Shown here: piece by piece, positions 26,569 to 33,954 of the stretch
How the letters are laid out: each line of letters begins with the position of its first letter
Numbering within the stretch: position 1 is the stretch's first letter
Assembly: GCA_902776935.1 (NCBI GenBank)
Contig: CACYRS010000011.1
Span: forward strand, 1-64,000
Direction of reading: 5' to 3'
Source: an uncultured Prevotellaceae bacterium
GTDB taxonomy: Bacteria > Bacteroidota > Bacteroidia > Bacteroidales > Bacteroidaceae
Length of the DNA: 64,000 nt
Program-made: the position numbers and the translations under genes
Notes under the pieces: model-generated
What the model was told of the DNA's origin: nothing
What the model saw: only the letters and a program-made list of their open reading frames with translations
The model's database searches: none

Positions 26569-28534
26569 AATACTAAAATATATCCGCCGTAAACTATCCA
26601 TAAGGGTCAGCCTGTGGGTTGTATTGTTTGCAGCCATCATATTCACCGTTGCCCTCGGATTCCTGTTCTTTCAGTCGCGTGAGGCCGTAAGACAGGAGGC
26701 CATCAGCCACGCTTCGCAGATACTCGACAAGACATCGCTGCGCGTGGAAGGTATCCTGAACCGTGTGGAGGTTGCCTCAAACATGACCAAGTGGCTCGTA
26801 TCGCGCCATCCTAACAAGGCCGACTCAATGTTCGTATACAGCCGTAGTATGCTGGCCAACAATCCCGACTTCTACAACTGCTCCATCGCCTTCGAGCCTT
26901 ACTATTTCAAGGACAAAGGCCGCTACTTCTCTGCCTATACAAAACACATCGGCGACTCGTTACGCACCATACAGGGCGGCAGCGACAGCTACCAGTATTT
27001 CTTCACTGACTGGTATCTCATGTCGACGCTACTCGACAGACCGTGCTGGACGGAGCCATACATGGATCTCGACGTGACTACAAACACCAGCGAGATGGTG
27101 ACAAGCTATTGCCAGACCATCAAGAACAAAGACGGCCAGAAGATAGGAGTCATCAACACCAGTCTCTCCATCTCCTGGCTCTCGAATACCATCTCTGCCA
27201 CAAAACCGTATCCCAACTCTTATAGCATCATGATAGGTCGTGGCGGTACTTACTTCGTGCACCCCGACAGCACAAAGATTACCCGTCAGACCATTTTTAC
27301 CCAGACCTTAGAACGCCCGGATACAGCTATGGTGGCACTGGGTCACGCCATGCAGCGTGGAGAGGAGGGCATGAAGCACATGAATATCGACGGCAAGGAT
27401 TGTTACGTGTTCTATAAACCGCTTGGCAATACAGGCTGTTCGATGGCTATCGTATGCCCTGAGAAAGATATCTTCAGCGGCTTCGACCGTCTGCGCCGTT
27501 CAGTCATGGCAATTGTAATCACTGGTCTGCTGCTGATGTTATACCTGTTTATCCGCATCATCACCCGCGAGCTGAGCCCTCTGCGACGACTGGCTCATGA
27601 GGCTGAGACCATCGCATCTGGACATTTTGATGCCGAGTTGCCCAACTTCGAGCGCATCGACGAGATCGGACAGCTGAGCCACTCGTTTGGCAACATGCAG
27701 CAGTCATTGGTGAAATACATCGAAGAGCTGAAGGAAACCACTGCCGAGAAAGCCTCGATAGAGAGCGACCTCCGTATTGCCAACGGCATACAGATGGGTA
27801 TGTTGCCTGAGAACTTCCCCACACGCGGCGACCGTAACGACGTGCAGCTATATGCCTCGCTGACTCCTGCCAAGGAAGTGGGCGGCGACCTGTTCGACTT
27901 CTATTTCCGCGATGACAAACTCTTCTTCTGCATCGGCGACGTATCAGGTAAAGGCGTGCCGGCTTCGTTATTCATGGCCGTCACCAGAGCTGTCTTCCGT
28001 ACCACTTCTGCCCATGAGTCTAAGCCTGACCGCATCGTAAGCGTCATGAATCAGATGATTGCCGACATGAACAAGACCAATATGTTTGTCACCCTCTTCG
28101 TTGGTGTGCTCGACCTGCCTACAGGAATGCTGCACTATAGCAATGCAGGCCATGACGCGCCGTTGCTCGTAGGTGCAGGTGTTGGCGAGCTGCCTTGTGA
28201 CAGTAACATACCTGTAGGTGTCATGCCCGACTGGGACTACACGCTGCAGGAGGCGCAGATATATACTAACACCACCATCTTCCTCTTCACCGATGGACTG
28301 ACCGAGGCGACGAGTGCCGACTTTAAGCTGTTCGATATGGAGCGTGTCAACGATGTGGCCGTAAAGGCTCTCGCCCAGCAACAGCAGGAGCCTCAGCAGC
28401 TTATCAGTCTGATGACGGAAGCCGTTCACCAGTTTGTGGGTGATGCTGAGCAGAGCGATGACCTTACGATGATGGCCATACAATATATAAAGAAGATTAC
28501 TTCATCTGCTCCAGCAGGCGTTCAAGGTTGTTGA
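26561..28534 (+). CDS. Membrane sensor phosphatase: dCache, HAMP and SpoIIE PP2C
   Basis: About 657 residues from ATG 26561, which overlaps the upstream stop (ATGAATGA). TM1 (about 18-35), an extracytoplasmic dCache-like sensor (about 36-305, with FYNCSIAFEPYYF and IGVINTSLSISWL), TM2 (about 310-332) and HAMP (about 333-390) precede a coiled coil. The SpoIIE domain has the metal-binding GGDLFDFYF, GDVSGKGVPASLFMA, NAGHDAPLL, FTDGLTEA and SDDLTMM. It should dephosphorylate a Ser/Thr-phosphorylated partner, typically an anti-sigma antagonist, in response to an external ligand. No such partner is seen here. It overlaps the convergent TlpA-like gene by 38 nt. Confidence 0.9.
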   Translation: MNEILKYIRRKLSIRVSLWVVLFAAIIFTVALGFLFFQSREAVRQEAISHASQILDKTSLRVEGILNRVEVASNMTKWLVSRHPNKADSMFVYSRSMLANNPDFYNCSIAFEPYYFKDKGRYFSAYTKHIGDSLRTIQGGSDSYQYFFTDWYLMSTLLDRPCWTEPYMDLDVTTNTSEMVTSYCQTIKNKDGQKIGVINTSLSISWLSNTISATKPYPNSYSIMIGRGGTYFVHPDSTKITRQTIFTQTLERPDTAMVALGHAMQRGEEGMKHMNIDGKDCYVFYKPLGNTGCSMAIVCPEKDIFSGFDRLRRSVMAIVITGLLLMLYLFIRIITRELSPLRRLAHEAETIASGHFDAELPNFERIDEIGQLSHSFGNMQQSLVKYIEELKETTAEKASIESDLRIANGIQMGMLPENFPTRGDRNDVQLYASLTPAKEVGGDLFDFYFRDDKLFFCIGDVSGKGVPASLFMAVTRAVFRTTSAHESKPDRIVSVMNQMIADMNKTNMFVTLFVGVLDLPTGMLHYSNAGHDAPLLVGAGVGELPCDSNIPVGVMPDWDYTLQEAQIYTNTTIFLFTDGLTEATSADFKLFDMERVNDVAVKALAQQQQEPQQLISLMTEAVHQFVGDAEQSDDLTMMAIQYIKKITSSAPAGVQGC

Positions 28535-30863
28535 GGTCGCGGGGGTCGACCTTCAGGTCGAGCAACTGGCCGTTGCGATTGAAGAGCTTGTAGGTAGGGA
28601 AGGAGTGTACGTTCAGATACTGCTCGATGGCTTCCTGCTGCTCTGCTGGCAGGTTATAGTGGGCCACGTTGTCGCCGCTGACGTTATACTCCTTGATGAC
28701 GTTCTCCCACGAGTCCTGCGGGCTGCGGTTAGCCAGATAGAGATATTGGATGTCGAAGCGGTTCAGGTGCGCGTACTCCTCTGTAGAGTGTGATAGAGCC
28801 TCCTTGCATGGACCACACCACGTCCCCCAAACATCGAGCAGCACGAACTTGCCCTTGTAGGGTTCGAGAATTTTCTTCAGCAGCACCTCGCCCTCGCTAA
28901 GGTCTGCGAGGTTGTCTGACGACTTCAGTACCAGTTTGTCAAACTCGCGGTTCTCGATGGCCAGATAGTGGTCGTTCTGTTTCTCCAGCATGGCCAGACA
29001 ATCAGGGTTCTTGATCATCGCTCTCAGAGAGTCCATGACGCTGGGCAACAGCGATGTGCGCTCATGGTCGAACGAGGCATAGGCCTGACGGAAGAGCCAG
29101 ATGTCCTTGATGAACGGTTCAGCGTGGAGTGAGTCGAGGGTCTTTGTGTTTTCTTTCATCATGGAGAGCATCATGCCTGCGTTGATCAGCTTCCTGTTCT
29201 TAGGGGCATTGAGAATTTTTTCTGCTGCCTTGATCAGATCGGCATTCTGGGCATTGATCTCTTCTGCCTTGCGCATCTTGTCTTCGATGGTGGGTTCGGC
29301 TTCGATGATGGGCGTTGCCTCGTCAATCCATTTGCTCCAACGGGTGAGCAGTGCCAGTTCCTCGTCGTTTGAGGCATAGTCCTGATAATTGTCGCGCATG
29401 TTGTAGGAGACTACGGCATTGCGGGCCCGCGAGGCATCGTCGAGGTAGTCGCGCAGGAAACAGCCAAAGTCGCGATGCAACGTGTAGGGCTTCACCATCT
29501 TCGTCCAGAACGTGTCGTAGGCATACTGGCGGGCATGGGCGGTGAACTGATAATTGGGAAGATCAAAGCGTGACTGTCCGAACTCGCGAGAGAGCAGACT
29601 GATGACATTGTCCTTTCGGTACTGACTGAAACGGGTGGACAGCGTGGGATGTTGCAGGCAGAGCGCATCGATGGCGGCATGCTGGGCTTGGATCACGCTG
29701 TCGTTCCAGGCGATGTAATGCTCAAAATCCTCACCATTGTCAATACGACGGCCACACCAGGGGAGCGGGAATCGGAACAACTCGTTCTGCAGGCGGCAGT
29801 CGTCGCCCATAAAGAAGTGGCGTCCCTCCGTGAAGTCGTAGAGCATGAAGTAGGTCTTGCCAGGCTCGAACATCTGACGGATGAAGCAACGCCCCCAGTC
29901 GATGAAGAACTCGCTGCTGTTCACGAGGGCAAACTTTACCGTGAAGCGGCCAAGCGAGTCCAGGTCGGCATAGACGTGCTCTTGATTATCCGTGTAGAAA
30001 TTCTGATAGCCCAGCCCGAACTTCTTATCTTTTTTGAAATGCTCGGGCATGTCCTTGAGCCAGCCTGCGATAGTGACGGTATCGGCCTTGTAGTTCGTGT
30101 CAACGAAGTCGGTGCGCAGGTCCTTCGTAGGATAGTCGGGCAGGAAGCGGCCTGTCATCATGGAGTACGTAGCCTTCTGATTGTCAATCTGTATCGCGCG
30201 CGAACCTTTTCTATCTTTACCAACTACGACTTTCAATTCGTCGTTGCCGTTGGTGAGCAACATCTTGGCCTCGCCCGTCTTGGAATTCACGTCGCGCTGC
30301 TTGTATGTCCAGAACTTGCAGTCGTAGATGGCACAATCCTCAAAGAATGCAATCTTCCATTCGCCTGTCTTATCGTCGCGCCAATAAGAGGGGAAAAGTT
30401 GCTTCCAGCGCTCTTCTACAGGCTTAATGCCTTTGATTTGGAAAGCACGCCAACCGTCACCCTCGATGAAGTCGAACTTCTTCGTGCCCTTCGGCAGCGC
30501 TGGGAAGTGGAACGCCATCTCGCGCTTGCCGTCCTTGCCTGGATAGACGTGCTTGTTTAGTTCGATGTTGTCTGCAGAAACAATGGTATAGCGCTCGTCG
30601 CCCACCTTCAGATAGGTATCGCCAGCAAACTGGAACCAGTGGTCAAGCTTTTCTGAATCAGGACGTTGCCAGGCGGTGATATGCACCACCGTCTCGTTGT
30701 CCTTCAGCTCCACCTTCGTCACGTCGAGCAACAGGTTGAAGAATCCGTCGCCATAGCTTGTTCCATAGTCGGTAGTGGGCTGCTCCCACACTGTTACATT
30801 CTCTTTTGCCCAGCCCGTCACTACAAAGAGGGCGAAAAGCATAGTTGATAATAGTCTGTTCAT
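28497..30863 (-). CDS. TlpA-like thioredoxin-fold protein with a large N-terminal region
   Basis: 788 residues with a signal peptide (to about 19, VTGWAKE). The first about 300 residues are beta-rich and include two Trp/Gly-rich segments. A long helical middle (about 350-640) follows. The last about 140 residues form a thioredoxin-like domain: YKGKFVLLDVWGTWCGPCKEA with the CGPC active site, then a YLYLANR strand and the cis-Pro region SFPTYKLF. Such Bacteroidetes proteins are periplasmic reductases or oxidases of unknown substrate. Its 3' end overlaps the SpoIIE gene by 38 nt on the opposite strand. Confidence 0.85.
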   Translation of the reverse strand: MNRLLSTMLFALFVVTGWAKENVTVWEQPTTDYGTSYGDGFFNLLLDVTKVELKDNETVVHITAWQRPDSEKLDHWFQFAGDTYLKVGDERYTIVSADNIELNKHVYPGKDGKREMAFHFPALPKGTKKFDFIEGDGWRAFQIKGIKPVEERWKQLFPSYWRDDKTGEWKIAFFEDCAIYDCKFWTYKQRDVNSKTGEAKMLLTNGNDELKVVVGKDRKGSRAIQIDNQKATYSMMTGRFLPDYPTKDLRTDFVDTNYKADTVTIAGWLKDMPEHFKKDKKFGLGYQNFYTDNQEHVYADLDSLGRFTVKFALVNSSEFFIDWGRCFIRQMFEPGKTYFMLYDFTEGRHFFMGDDCRLQNELFRFPLPWCGRRIDNGEDFEHYIAWNDSVIQAQHAAIDALCLQHPTLSTRFSQYRKDNVISLLSREFGQSRFDLPNYQFTAHARQYAYDTFWTKMVKPYTLHRDFGCFLRDYLDDASRARNAVVSYNMRDNYQDYASNDEELALLTRWSKWIDEATPIIEAEPTIEDKMRKAEEINAQNADLIKAAEKILNAPKNRKLINAGMMLSMMKENTKTLDSLHAEPFIKDIWLFRQAYASFDHERTSLLPSVMDSLRAMIKNPDCLAMLEKQNDHYLAIENREFDKLVLKSSDNLADLSEGEVLLKKILEPYKGKFVLLDVWGTWCGPCKEALSHSTEEYAHLNRFDIQYLYLANRSPQDSWENVIKEYNVSGDNVAHYNLPAEQQEAIEQYLNVHSFPTYKLFNRNGQLLDLKVDPRDLNNLERLLEQMK

Positions 30864-30886
30864 TTCGGTTTATTTGATTAACTGTG

Positions 30887-30894
30887 CAAAGGTA
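30887..30894 (-). promoter_or_regulatory. -7 box of the TlpA-like gene
   Basis: TACCTTTG on the minus strand, about 23 nt before the ATG at 30863. The rest of the 239-nt gap to 31102 holds the MNT promoter and nothing else recognisable. Confidence 0.5.
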
Positions 30895-31052
30895 ATTGAA
30901 TTCTTTAATTCCTCCGAATACTTTTCCGATTTTAACCTTCTTTTACAGCCAAAGAGCTCATTCTGTCTCAAAACGTGTCTGACACTTCGTGAGCAATAAA
31001 TCAAAAAATATGTATTATTTAGGGCATTGACAGAAGAAATTATCCAAATTAT

Positions 31053-31083
31053 TTTGTTAGTTCAGATAGATTTGCTATATTTG
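31053..31083 (+). promoter_or_regulatory. Promoter of the MNT-HEPN pair
   Basis: TTTG (31053-31056), 19 nt, TATATTTG (31076-31083). An AAAGGA ribosome-binding site lies about 8 nt before the ATG at 31103. Confidence 0.75.
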
Positions 31084-31102
31084 CAAACAAAAAGGACAAA
31101 AT

Positions 31103-31396
31103 ATGCTCATTCTAAATGACTGCATCAAGAAATTGGCAGACTTCAAGGCTGCATTCAGCCAGAAGTATGGCATCACTAAACTCGGTATCTTTGGTTCTGT
31201 TGCCAGAAACGAGAATACCGAGGGGAGTGATATTGATATTGTCGTCGAGGTTGAGAAACCCTCACTTCAATTGATGTATGAATTGAAGGAGGCGCTGAAA
31301 GCATTATTTGCCTGCGAAGTAGATCTTGTAAGATTCAGAGATTCACTACGACCTTTGTTTAAGTCGAATATATTAAGGGATGTCATCTATGTCTGA
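31103..31396 (+). CDS. mntA: MNT-type nucleotidyltransferase antitoxin
   Basis: 97 residues. The minimal nucleotidyltransferase signature GIFGSVARNENTEGSDIDIVV (GS...SDxD) is at about residues 30-50, followed by a short helical C-terminus and VDLVRF. In the HEPN-MNT (type VII) toxin-antitoxin systems, this protein AMPylates a tyrosine of the HEPN RNase and silences it. Its stop overlaps the next start by 8-17 nt. Confidence 0.88.
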   Translation: MLILNDCIKKLADFKAAFSQKYGITKLGIFGSVARNENTEGSDIDIVVEVEKPSLQLMYELKEALKALFACEVDLVRFRDSLRPLFKSNILRDVIYV

Positions 31397-31763
31397 AAAT
31401 CAACTAACTATCAATGACAGACTCGAAGACATTCTGGAGTCTATTAATCTCATCCAAGAATGGTGTGATGGTCGTAAAACTGTACAAGATTTCATGAGTA
31501 CGGCCACAGGCGTCATGGCTTTTAATGCTTGTGTGATGCGATTTCAGGTGATTGGCGAACATGTGGGCAAATTACTAAATATTGAAGAAAAACCATTGGA
31601 TGCATTCCCTCATATTCCTTGGCAAGCTATCTATGGACTTAGAAACATTATCTCTCACGAGTATGCCAATATTGACGAGGAAATTATTGTCTCCGTAATC
31701 AACGACGACCTTGGGCCTCTCAAGCATGCAATAGAGACGATGCTGTATTCACAAAGAGGCTGA
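31380..31763 (+). CDS. hepT: HEPN-domain RNase toxin (DUF86)
   Basis: 127 residues if the first ATG is used; a second at 31389, which overlaps the mntA stop as ATGTCTGA, is equally likely. All-helical HEPN fold with RLEDILESINLI, FNACVMRFQVIGEHVGKLL and the RNase motif Rx4H in GLRNIISHEYANI; the Tyr following the His is the known modification site in this family. It would cleave RNA when not modified by MntA. The pair lies just left of REP copy 3. Confidence 0.88.
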   Translation: MSSMSENQLTINDRLEDILESINLIQEWCDGRKTVQDFMSTATGVMAFNACVMRFQVIGEHVGKLLNIEEKPLDAFPHIPWQAIYGLRNIISHEYANIDEEIIVSVINDDLGPLKHAIETMLYSQRG

Positions 31764-31823
31764 TACTCTGAGCTCACAATGCAGCGAATCACAAAAGTGA
31801 CGGTAATTTGTGTGGTAGTCATG

Positions 31824-31869
31824 GGGATAGGCACCTATGTATCAGAAGCTACACTCAAGTACCTGTCAC
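31824..31869. repeat. REP-like palindrome, copy 3
   Basis: GGGATAGGCACCTATGTATC at the left end and ACTCAAGTACCTGTCAC at the right end. Its reverse complement aligns almost base for base with copy 2 (arms, ACTTGAGTG, GATACATAGGTGCC), so it is the same element in the opposite orientation. It lies between the toxin gene and the smalltalk terminator. Confidence 0.8.
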
Positions 31870-31884
31870 AAAGAATACATCAAG

Positions 31885-31916
31885 AAATAAAGGTGGCAGC
31901 CGATTGGCTGCCACCT
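31885..31916 (-). terminator. Terminator of the HU-like / smalltalk transcript
   Basis: Perfect 11-bp stem AGGTGGCAGCC / GGCTGCCACCT around GATT (31891-31916). On the minus strand it is followed by TTTATTTC. Confidence 0.8.
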
Positions 31917-31921
31917 TTGGT

Positions 31922-32023
31922 CTAGACGCCCAGACAGGATGTTGCTCCGAGGGCTGTGAGAATTGCTGTTGCGATGCTCGCTACGAGCTGCACGATCCAC
32001 TTGAGGGTTTCCTTCTTCGTCAT
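31922..32023 (-). CDS. Smalltalk-family miniprotein
   Basis: 33 residues: a basic start (MTKKETLKWIVQ) followed by one hydrophobic helix (LVASIATAILTALGATSC) and LGV. This is the pattern of the Bacteroidales smalltalk miniproteins, which lie next to HU-like DNA-binding genes, as here. AAGGAGG stands 8 nt before the ATG at 32023, and a terminator follows the stop. Too short for ordinary ORF calling. Function unknown. Confidence 0.75.
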   Translation of the reverse strand: MTKKETLKWIVQLVASIATAILTALGATSCLGV

Positions 32024-32392
32024 GATAAGCCTCCTTGGCTGACTCGCTGGATGTACCATCCTTGATGGCTATAGCCTTAACGGTTGCTGTATCAGTCAGC
32101 GTGATTGCCTCGCTGTACAGGCTGCTCTCTGCGTTAGGAGCTGTACCGTCTGTGGTGTAGCGAATCTCTGCTCCGTCGGGACCACTGATCGTCACCTCCG
32201 TACTCTCGTCGAATGGAGTCTCACCACTGATTACCGGAGCCTCTACGCTTGCGGTCTCAGAGCCCTGCTCTGAACCAGATCCGTTATCAGAGCCTGAGCC
32301 GTGTAGAGCTCAGGCATCATCACATAGCGGTAAGTGCCCGCATACTTTCCAATGTTCTGGTACTGTTCCTTTGCTTTTACTTTCAATGCCAT
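32024..32392 (-). pseudogene. HU-like DNA-binding protein, internally deleted and frameshifted
   Basis: The start MALKVKAKEQYQNIGKYAGTYR is the N-terminus of the Bacteroidales HU-like family. After MMPELYTA the expected rest of the DNA-binding domain (over 100 residues) is absent. The next bases, read in another frame, give a Gly/Ser-rich linker (GSGSDNGSGSEQGSE) and a chitobiase-type beta-sandwich (EVTISGPDGAEIRYTTDGTA). The original frame ends at a TAG soon after the junction. So both ends of the protein remain but are joined out of frame. The C-terminal frame runs into the smalltalk gene without an obvious original stop. Confidence 0.7.
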
Positions 32393-32629
32393 AATCTTTT
32401 TGTTTTTCAATGGTTTGTTACTAAAGGTTCGGGGCAAATAGCAAGGTTTTTTCATGGTCGCTGCGACGTCTTTCAGTTCTCAATCAGGCCTTCGTCCATC
32501 ATCCTTCTTCCTTATCAAATCCGACTGCTATATGCGCCCATTCGCCAGACCTTTTTGTCTCTCCCGTGGGCAAGAAAAATTTCTCTCGTGGGAGCGCAAG
32601 TTTTCAGCTTCATTGACGTTGCAAAGGTA
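32393..32629 (-). promoter_or_regulatory. Long 5' leader and -7 box of the HU-like gene
   Basis: TACCTTTG on the minus strand (32622-32629) would give a leader of about 230 nt. It contains runs of T, and GGTCGCTGCGACG-like self-complementary sequence (near 32456). No ORF was seen. The length suggests post-transcriptional control, but this is inference. Confidence 0.45.
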
Positions 32630-32833
32630 CTAAAAAAAGAGATGCAAAACAAGATTTTTTCTAATTTATCTCAGATTTATTTCAATTGTTAAAATGTAAA
32701 TTTTAAGAGTCACAATCCTTTGTCCCATTGAAATACTTATCCAGAATAAATGCTACATCCATGATGCCTCTGTATTTCTTGGTTGCAAAGATACAAACAT
32801 TTCTCGAAAGTGCAAAATAAATCAAGGAAAAAG

Positions 32834-32877
32834 AGCACAAAAGGGACCATCACAAAAGGGACGGGTCTTTTTGTGCT
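32834..32877. repeat. Hairpin-forming inverted repeat with AAAAGGGAC direct repeats
   Basis: AGCACAAAA (32834-32842) pairs with TTTTGTGCT (32869-32877), and the inner GGGACC can pair partly with GGGTC. AAAAGGGAC occurs twice inside. It may be a terminator or a remnant of a mobile palindrome. The surrounding stretch (32700-32930) shows no real gene. Confidence 0.45.
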
Positions 32878-32924
32878 ATGAGATATTTTTCGGCATAATT
32901 GTGCGATATATCTGAAAAAAGTCG

Positions 32925-32932
32925 TATCTTTG
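32925..32932 (+). promoter_or_regulatory. -7 box before the 48-residue ORF
   Basis: TATCTTTG, 22 nt before the ATG at 32955; no TTTG at -33. Confidence 0.4.
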
Positions 32933-32954
32933 CGTTCTGAGATAACGAAAAGAT

Positions 32955-33101
32955 ATGAAGACAAAGGAATATTCAATGAGGGAGATGATCATCGACCAGT
33001 GTCTTGGCACCGGGCGGGAGTTTACGCGTGAAGATGTTACCCTCACGCGCGCGCATTGGCGCAACAGAAAAGGTAACTTTTCACATGGAGTGAATTTTTA
33101 A
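32955..33101 (+). CDS. 48-residue ORF, possibly the remnant of a transcription regulator
   Basis: It begins MKTKEYSMREMIIDQCLGTG, a pattern I associate loosely with the first helix of Bacteroidales winged-helix/WYL regulators, continues EFTREDV and then becomes Arg-rich and stops. It may be a decayed gene that kept its promoter and start, or a genuine small protein. Family assignment is weak. Confidence 0.35.
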   Translation: MKTKEYSMREMIIDQCLGTGREFTREDVTLTRAHWRNRKGNFSHGVNF

Positions 33102-33132
33102 AAAAAGTCTGGCAAAATCGAAAATATTATGT

Positions 33133-33140
33133 TACCTTTG
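33133..33140 (+). promoter_or_regulatory. Promoter-like -7 box of a candidate RNA
   Basis: TACCTTTG; the -33 region is poor (TGGC at 19 nt). Confidence 0.4.
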
Positions 33141-33146
33141 CAGACA

Positions 33147-33258
33147 ATTCGCTATAACAAGCGATTTATTAAACTCAGGTGGGTATAGTTGTCGAGAGAT
33201 AATTGCACCCACAATCTTATAATAAGGCGAATATTTCGGGAAATTTTCGGGAATTTTA
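33147..33258 (+). ncRNA. Candidate structured RNA of about 110 nt
   Basis: No ORF, but several pairings. ATTCGC near 33148 can pair with GCGAAT near 33228 as a closing stem. The same bases can instead pair with a nearby GCGA (TCGC-8 nt-GCGA). An internal GTGGGT (near 33179) pairs with ACCCAC (near 33207). Two exclusive folds plus a promoter suggest an sRNA or a regulatory leader. It faces the tRNA terminator. Both ends are estimates. Confidence 0.4.
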
Positions 33259-33260
33259 GA

Positions 33261-33303
33261 AAAGAAAAATCACTAAGTGCTTTATTTTCAGCAACTTAGC
33301 GAT
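33261..33303 (-). terminator. Terminator of the tRNA-Gln gene
   Basis: An imperfect stem with CTAAGT / ACTTAG and AGC / GCT arms (33269-33303), followed on the minus strand by TTTTTCTTTT. It lies 8 nt beyond the tRNA 3' end. Confidence 0.75.
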
Positions 33304-33311
33304 TTCCTGCG

Positions 33312-33382
33312 TTGGGGTACTCGGACTCGAACCAAGAATGACAGGACCAGAATCTGTAGTGTTACCATTACACCATACCCCA
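33312..33382 (-). tRNA. tRNA-Gln (anticodon CTG)
   Basis: 71 nt on the minus strand. The acceptor TGGGGTA pairs with TACCCCA (discriminator A). The D-arm has the GGTA loop, and the T-arm is CTTGG-TTCGAGT-CCGAG. The anticodon loop TTCTGGT gives CTG, reading CAG codons. CCA is not encoded. The closing pair of the anticodon stem is an A-C mismatch (31-39), which may reflect a base change from a TTG-type ancestor or a sequence error. Confidence 0.92.
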
Positions 33383-33424
33383 ATGTCATGCTCAACAAAA
33401 CGTCCTTGTTTCGTTTTGCGGGTG

Positions 33425-33455
33425 CAAAGGTACTACTTTTTTGTGAACTACCAAA
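33425..33455 (-). promoter_or_regulatory. Promoter of tRNA-Gln
   Basis: Minus strand TTTG (33452-33455), 19 nt, TACCTTTG (33425-33432), about 43 nt before the tRNA. Confidence 0.75.
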
Positions 33456-33502
33456 ATTTTTCGCGGAAAATTTATAAAAAACCGCAAAATTTTCTTTTTT
33501 CT

Positions 33503-33533
33503 TTTGCATTTCGCGCATTTTGCTGTAACTTTG
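33503..33533 (+). promoter_or_regulatory. Promoter of the rsfS-ftsH-cdsA cluster
   Basis: TTTG (33503-33506), 19 nt, TAACTTTG (33526-33533); the rsfS ATG is 27 nt downstream. Confidence 0.75.
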
Positions 33534-33560
33534 CACAGAATATTCACCTAATTATATATA

Positions 33561-33920
33561 ATGGAACAAACAAAACAGTTAGTAGAGACGATTAAGGCAG
33601 GTATCCAGGAAAAAAAAGGCAGCCAGATAGTGATTGCTGACCTTACGAGAATCGAGGGAACCATCTGCAAATACTTCATAATATGTCAGGGAGGCTCACC
33701 CACACAGGTAGAGGCGATAGCAGAGTCGGTTGGCGACATGTGTCGCGAGCAGCTCAAGGAGAAGCCCGCCCACGTGGTAGGTCTGGAGAATGCGCAGTGG
33801 GTGGCTATGGACTATACCGACGTGCTGGTGCATATCTTCCTGCCCGACGTGAGAGAGTATTACGATCTGGAGCATCTGTGGGAGGATGCAAAACTGACAC
33901 GAGTGCCAGACGTAGATTGA
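33561..33920 (+). CDS. rsfS: Ribosomal silencing factor RsfS
   Basis: 119 residues, normal length. Family features: IVIADLTRIEGTICKYFIICQG, STP/SPTQVEAIAE, and the conserved WVAMDYTDVLVHIFLPDVREYYDLEHLWEDA. It binds ribosomal protein L14 (uL14) and blocks subunit joining when nutrients are short. It lies 34 nt before ftsH, an arrangement common in Bacteroidales. Confidence 0.93.
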   Translation: MEQTKQLVETIKAGIQEKKGSQIVIADLTRIEGTICKYFIICQGGSPTQVEAIAESVGDMCREQLKEKPAHVVGLENAQWVAMDYTDVLVHIFLPDVREYYDLEHLWEDAKLTRVPDVD

Positions 33921-33954
33921 ACTTTGAACAATGAACATTGCACATTAAGCTTTA

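Noticed and set aside
32700-32810. Minus-strand 19-codon ORF after a TATCTTTG box
   Set aside because: Too short and without family resemblance to support as a gene; mentioned only as a possible remnant.
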